Of a stretch of DNA of 64,000 nucleotides, positions 63,108 through 64,000 are shown in pieces. Under the pieces are notes generated by a model. The model saw nothing but the letters and a program-made list of their open reading frames with translations, was not told the origin of the DNA and did not search any database. This stretch comes from Martinezella rhizogenes (GTDB lineage: Bacteria > Pseudomonadota > Alphaproteobacteria > Rhizobiales > Rhizobiaceae). Numbering within the stretch: position 1 is the first letter of the stretch; each line of letters starts with the position of its first letter. Made by a program: the position numbers and the translations under genes. The stretch covers positions 558,001 through 622,000 of the forward strand of contig JAAMEZ010000021.1 of the NCBI GenBank assembly GCA_013322215.1, in the 5' to 3' direction.

Positions 63108-64000
63108 TCAGCCAGCTTCCCGACGCGCGGCGATGATCAGAAATTCCATGAGGCTCTTCGCACCTTCGGACAGGCCGGAGCGCTCACCGTGAGATATATA
63201 GTAGCCGCGACCGGAGGTCAGAACTTCGCTTCCGATCCGCCGCAGGCTGCCCGACGCAACTTCGGCCCTTAGCAACCTGATGCTGCCGAGCGCGATGCCC
63301 TTGCCCTTAATCGCGTCCCCGATCGTTTGCGAATAGGTCGACAGCGTCTTATTGGGCCAAGCGTCGAAATCTGGGAATGAAAGCCTCTGAAACCACACCC
63401 GCCAATCAACCCAATCGGGGGACGCGCGCTCGAAGTTCAACAGGGTCGGACGGCAATCCGGCGGGATTTCGTGTATCGACGACACACCATCAAAACGATC
63501 GGCGATCTCCGGAGAGGCCATTGGGGTCAGCTCTTCACCGAAAAGTCTCGTAGATATGCGGCCCGGCAGCGCGCCGTCACCATAGGTCACGGTGAGATCG
63601 TTGTCATGGTCGAACAGGTCCTGCGGGTCGTCGGATGTGATCAGGCGGGTTGGGCAAGCATTCGACGACAAGCCGAAGTCGCGCAGATGCGGCGTCAGCC
63701 AGAACATGCCGACAGGCGTATTCGCACCGATCGACAGCGGCCGCCGCGCCTGGATCCGAAGCGTACTCAGACCCTGATGCAGGAATTCGAGCGTCATGCT
63801 CGAAGTCTGATAGAGCTTTTCGCCCAGTGGCGTCGGGCGCAGCCGATTGCCATCCCTGACGAACAGAGGTTCGCCCATCCACTCTTCAAGCTGTCGGATA
63901 CGCTTGCTCACTGCCGCCTGAGACACGTTCATCTCGGCGGCGCTACGCCTGAAACCACCGACCCGATAAGCAGCCTCGAAGAACAACAACGTGTCGAGTG
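63108..64000 (-). CDS. LysR-family (GcvA-type) regulator, 5' end cut by window
   Basis: At least 297 codons; the start lies beyond 64000. The winged helix-turn-helix begins LDTLLFFEAAYRVGGFRRSAAEMNVSQAAVSKRIRQLEEW, followed by the LysR effector domain (GANTPVGMFWLTPHLRDF, DNDLTVTYGDGALPGR) and a GcvA-like ending (GKGIALGSIRLLRAEVASGSLRRIG). Target genes lie outside the window or upstream on the other strand. Confidence 0.87.
   Translation of the reverse strand, partial: LDTLLFFEAAYRVGGFRRSAAEMNVSQAAVSKRIRQLEEWMGEPLFVRDGNRLRPTPLGEKLYQTSSMTLEFLHQGLSTLRIQARRPLSIGANTPVGMFWLTPHLRDFGLSSNACPTRLITSDDPQDLFDHDNDLTVTYGDGALPGRISTRLFGEELTPMASPEIADRFDGVSSIHEIPPDCRPTLLNFERASPDWVDWRVWFQRLSFPDFDAWPNKTLSTYSQTIGDAIKGKGIALGSIRLLRAEVASGSLRRIGSEVLTSGRGYYISHGERSGLSEGAKSLMEFLIIAARREAG

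Overview
The window looks like accessory DNA of a Rhizobium/Agrobacterium-type alphaproteobacterium. The signs are the dense set of ABC importers with LysR, LacI and GlxA-type regulators, GC-rich genes, a glycine-betaine-type importer beside a non-pyrrolysine MttB-family protein, and alphaproteobacterial curli genes with a CsgH-like chaperone. No rRNA, tRNA, CRISPR array, insertion sequence or phage gene was seen. Assignments rest on reading the sequence and on remembered family features; no database was searched.

Layout. (1) 1-4594: small and hypothetical genes (a DUF2945 protein, a secreted protein of unknown role, a CorA/ZntB metal transporter, a DUF4337 membrane protein) separated by decayed DNA. 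(2) 4595-15042: a quaternary-amine (betaine) catabolic island: two SDR dehydrogenases, ProX, a GlxA/AraC-type regulator, an MttB-superfamily methyltransferase, a GcvA-type LysR regulator, an enolase-superfamily protein resembling 4-hydroxyproline betaine 2-epimerase (HpbD), and ProW-ProV. A 27-bp element plus TGTGTTA at identical spacing lies upstream of both proX and proW, although they are 5 kb apart and on opposite strands. (3) 15250-16080: a Nudix hydrolase and a decayed Na/Pi cotransporter. (4) 16096-26874: a LacI regulator, an AfuABC/FbpABC-like importer, an inositol-monophosphatase-family enzyme and a full ugpBAEC set. Matching LacI-type operators suggest one organophosphate-scavenging regulon.

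(5) 27209-56436: a large organosulfur island. It holds an SsuABC-like importer with two permeases, four flavin-dependent LLM-class oxygenases, four DszC/SfnB-like acyl-CoA-dehydrogenase-fold oxygenases (one frameshifted), a DszB-like sulfinate desulfinase with its Cys-His-Arg active site conserved, a nitroreductase-type flavin reductase, a thioredoxin-like DUF3088 protein, a LysR regulator, an FAD/NAD(P) enzyme, an aldo/keto reductase, and one complete Dpp-type importer served by three paralogous Tat-type binding proteins. The likely logic is uptake of organosulfur compounds, oxidation to sulfone or sulfinate, C-S cleavage and release of sulfite under sulfate limitation.

(6) 56437-64000: a long gene-poor stretch with a perfect hairpin, a MYG1-family protein, a 690-residue protein of unknown family, a curli trio (two 11-residue-repeat curlins around a CsgH-like chaperone), and a LysR gene cut by the window end.

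The best candidates for something little described are the betaine island, which pairs an HpbD-like epimerase with an MttB-family demethylase instead of the Rieske demethylase of known hpb clusters, and the modular Dsz-like sulfur island.
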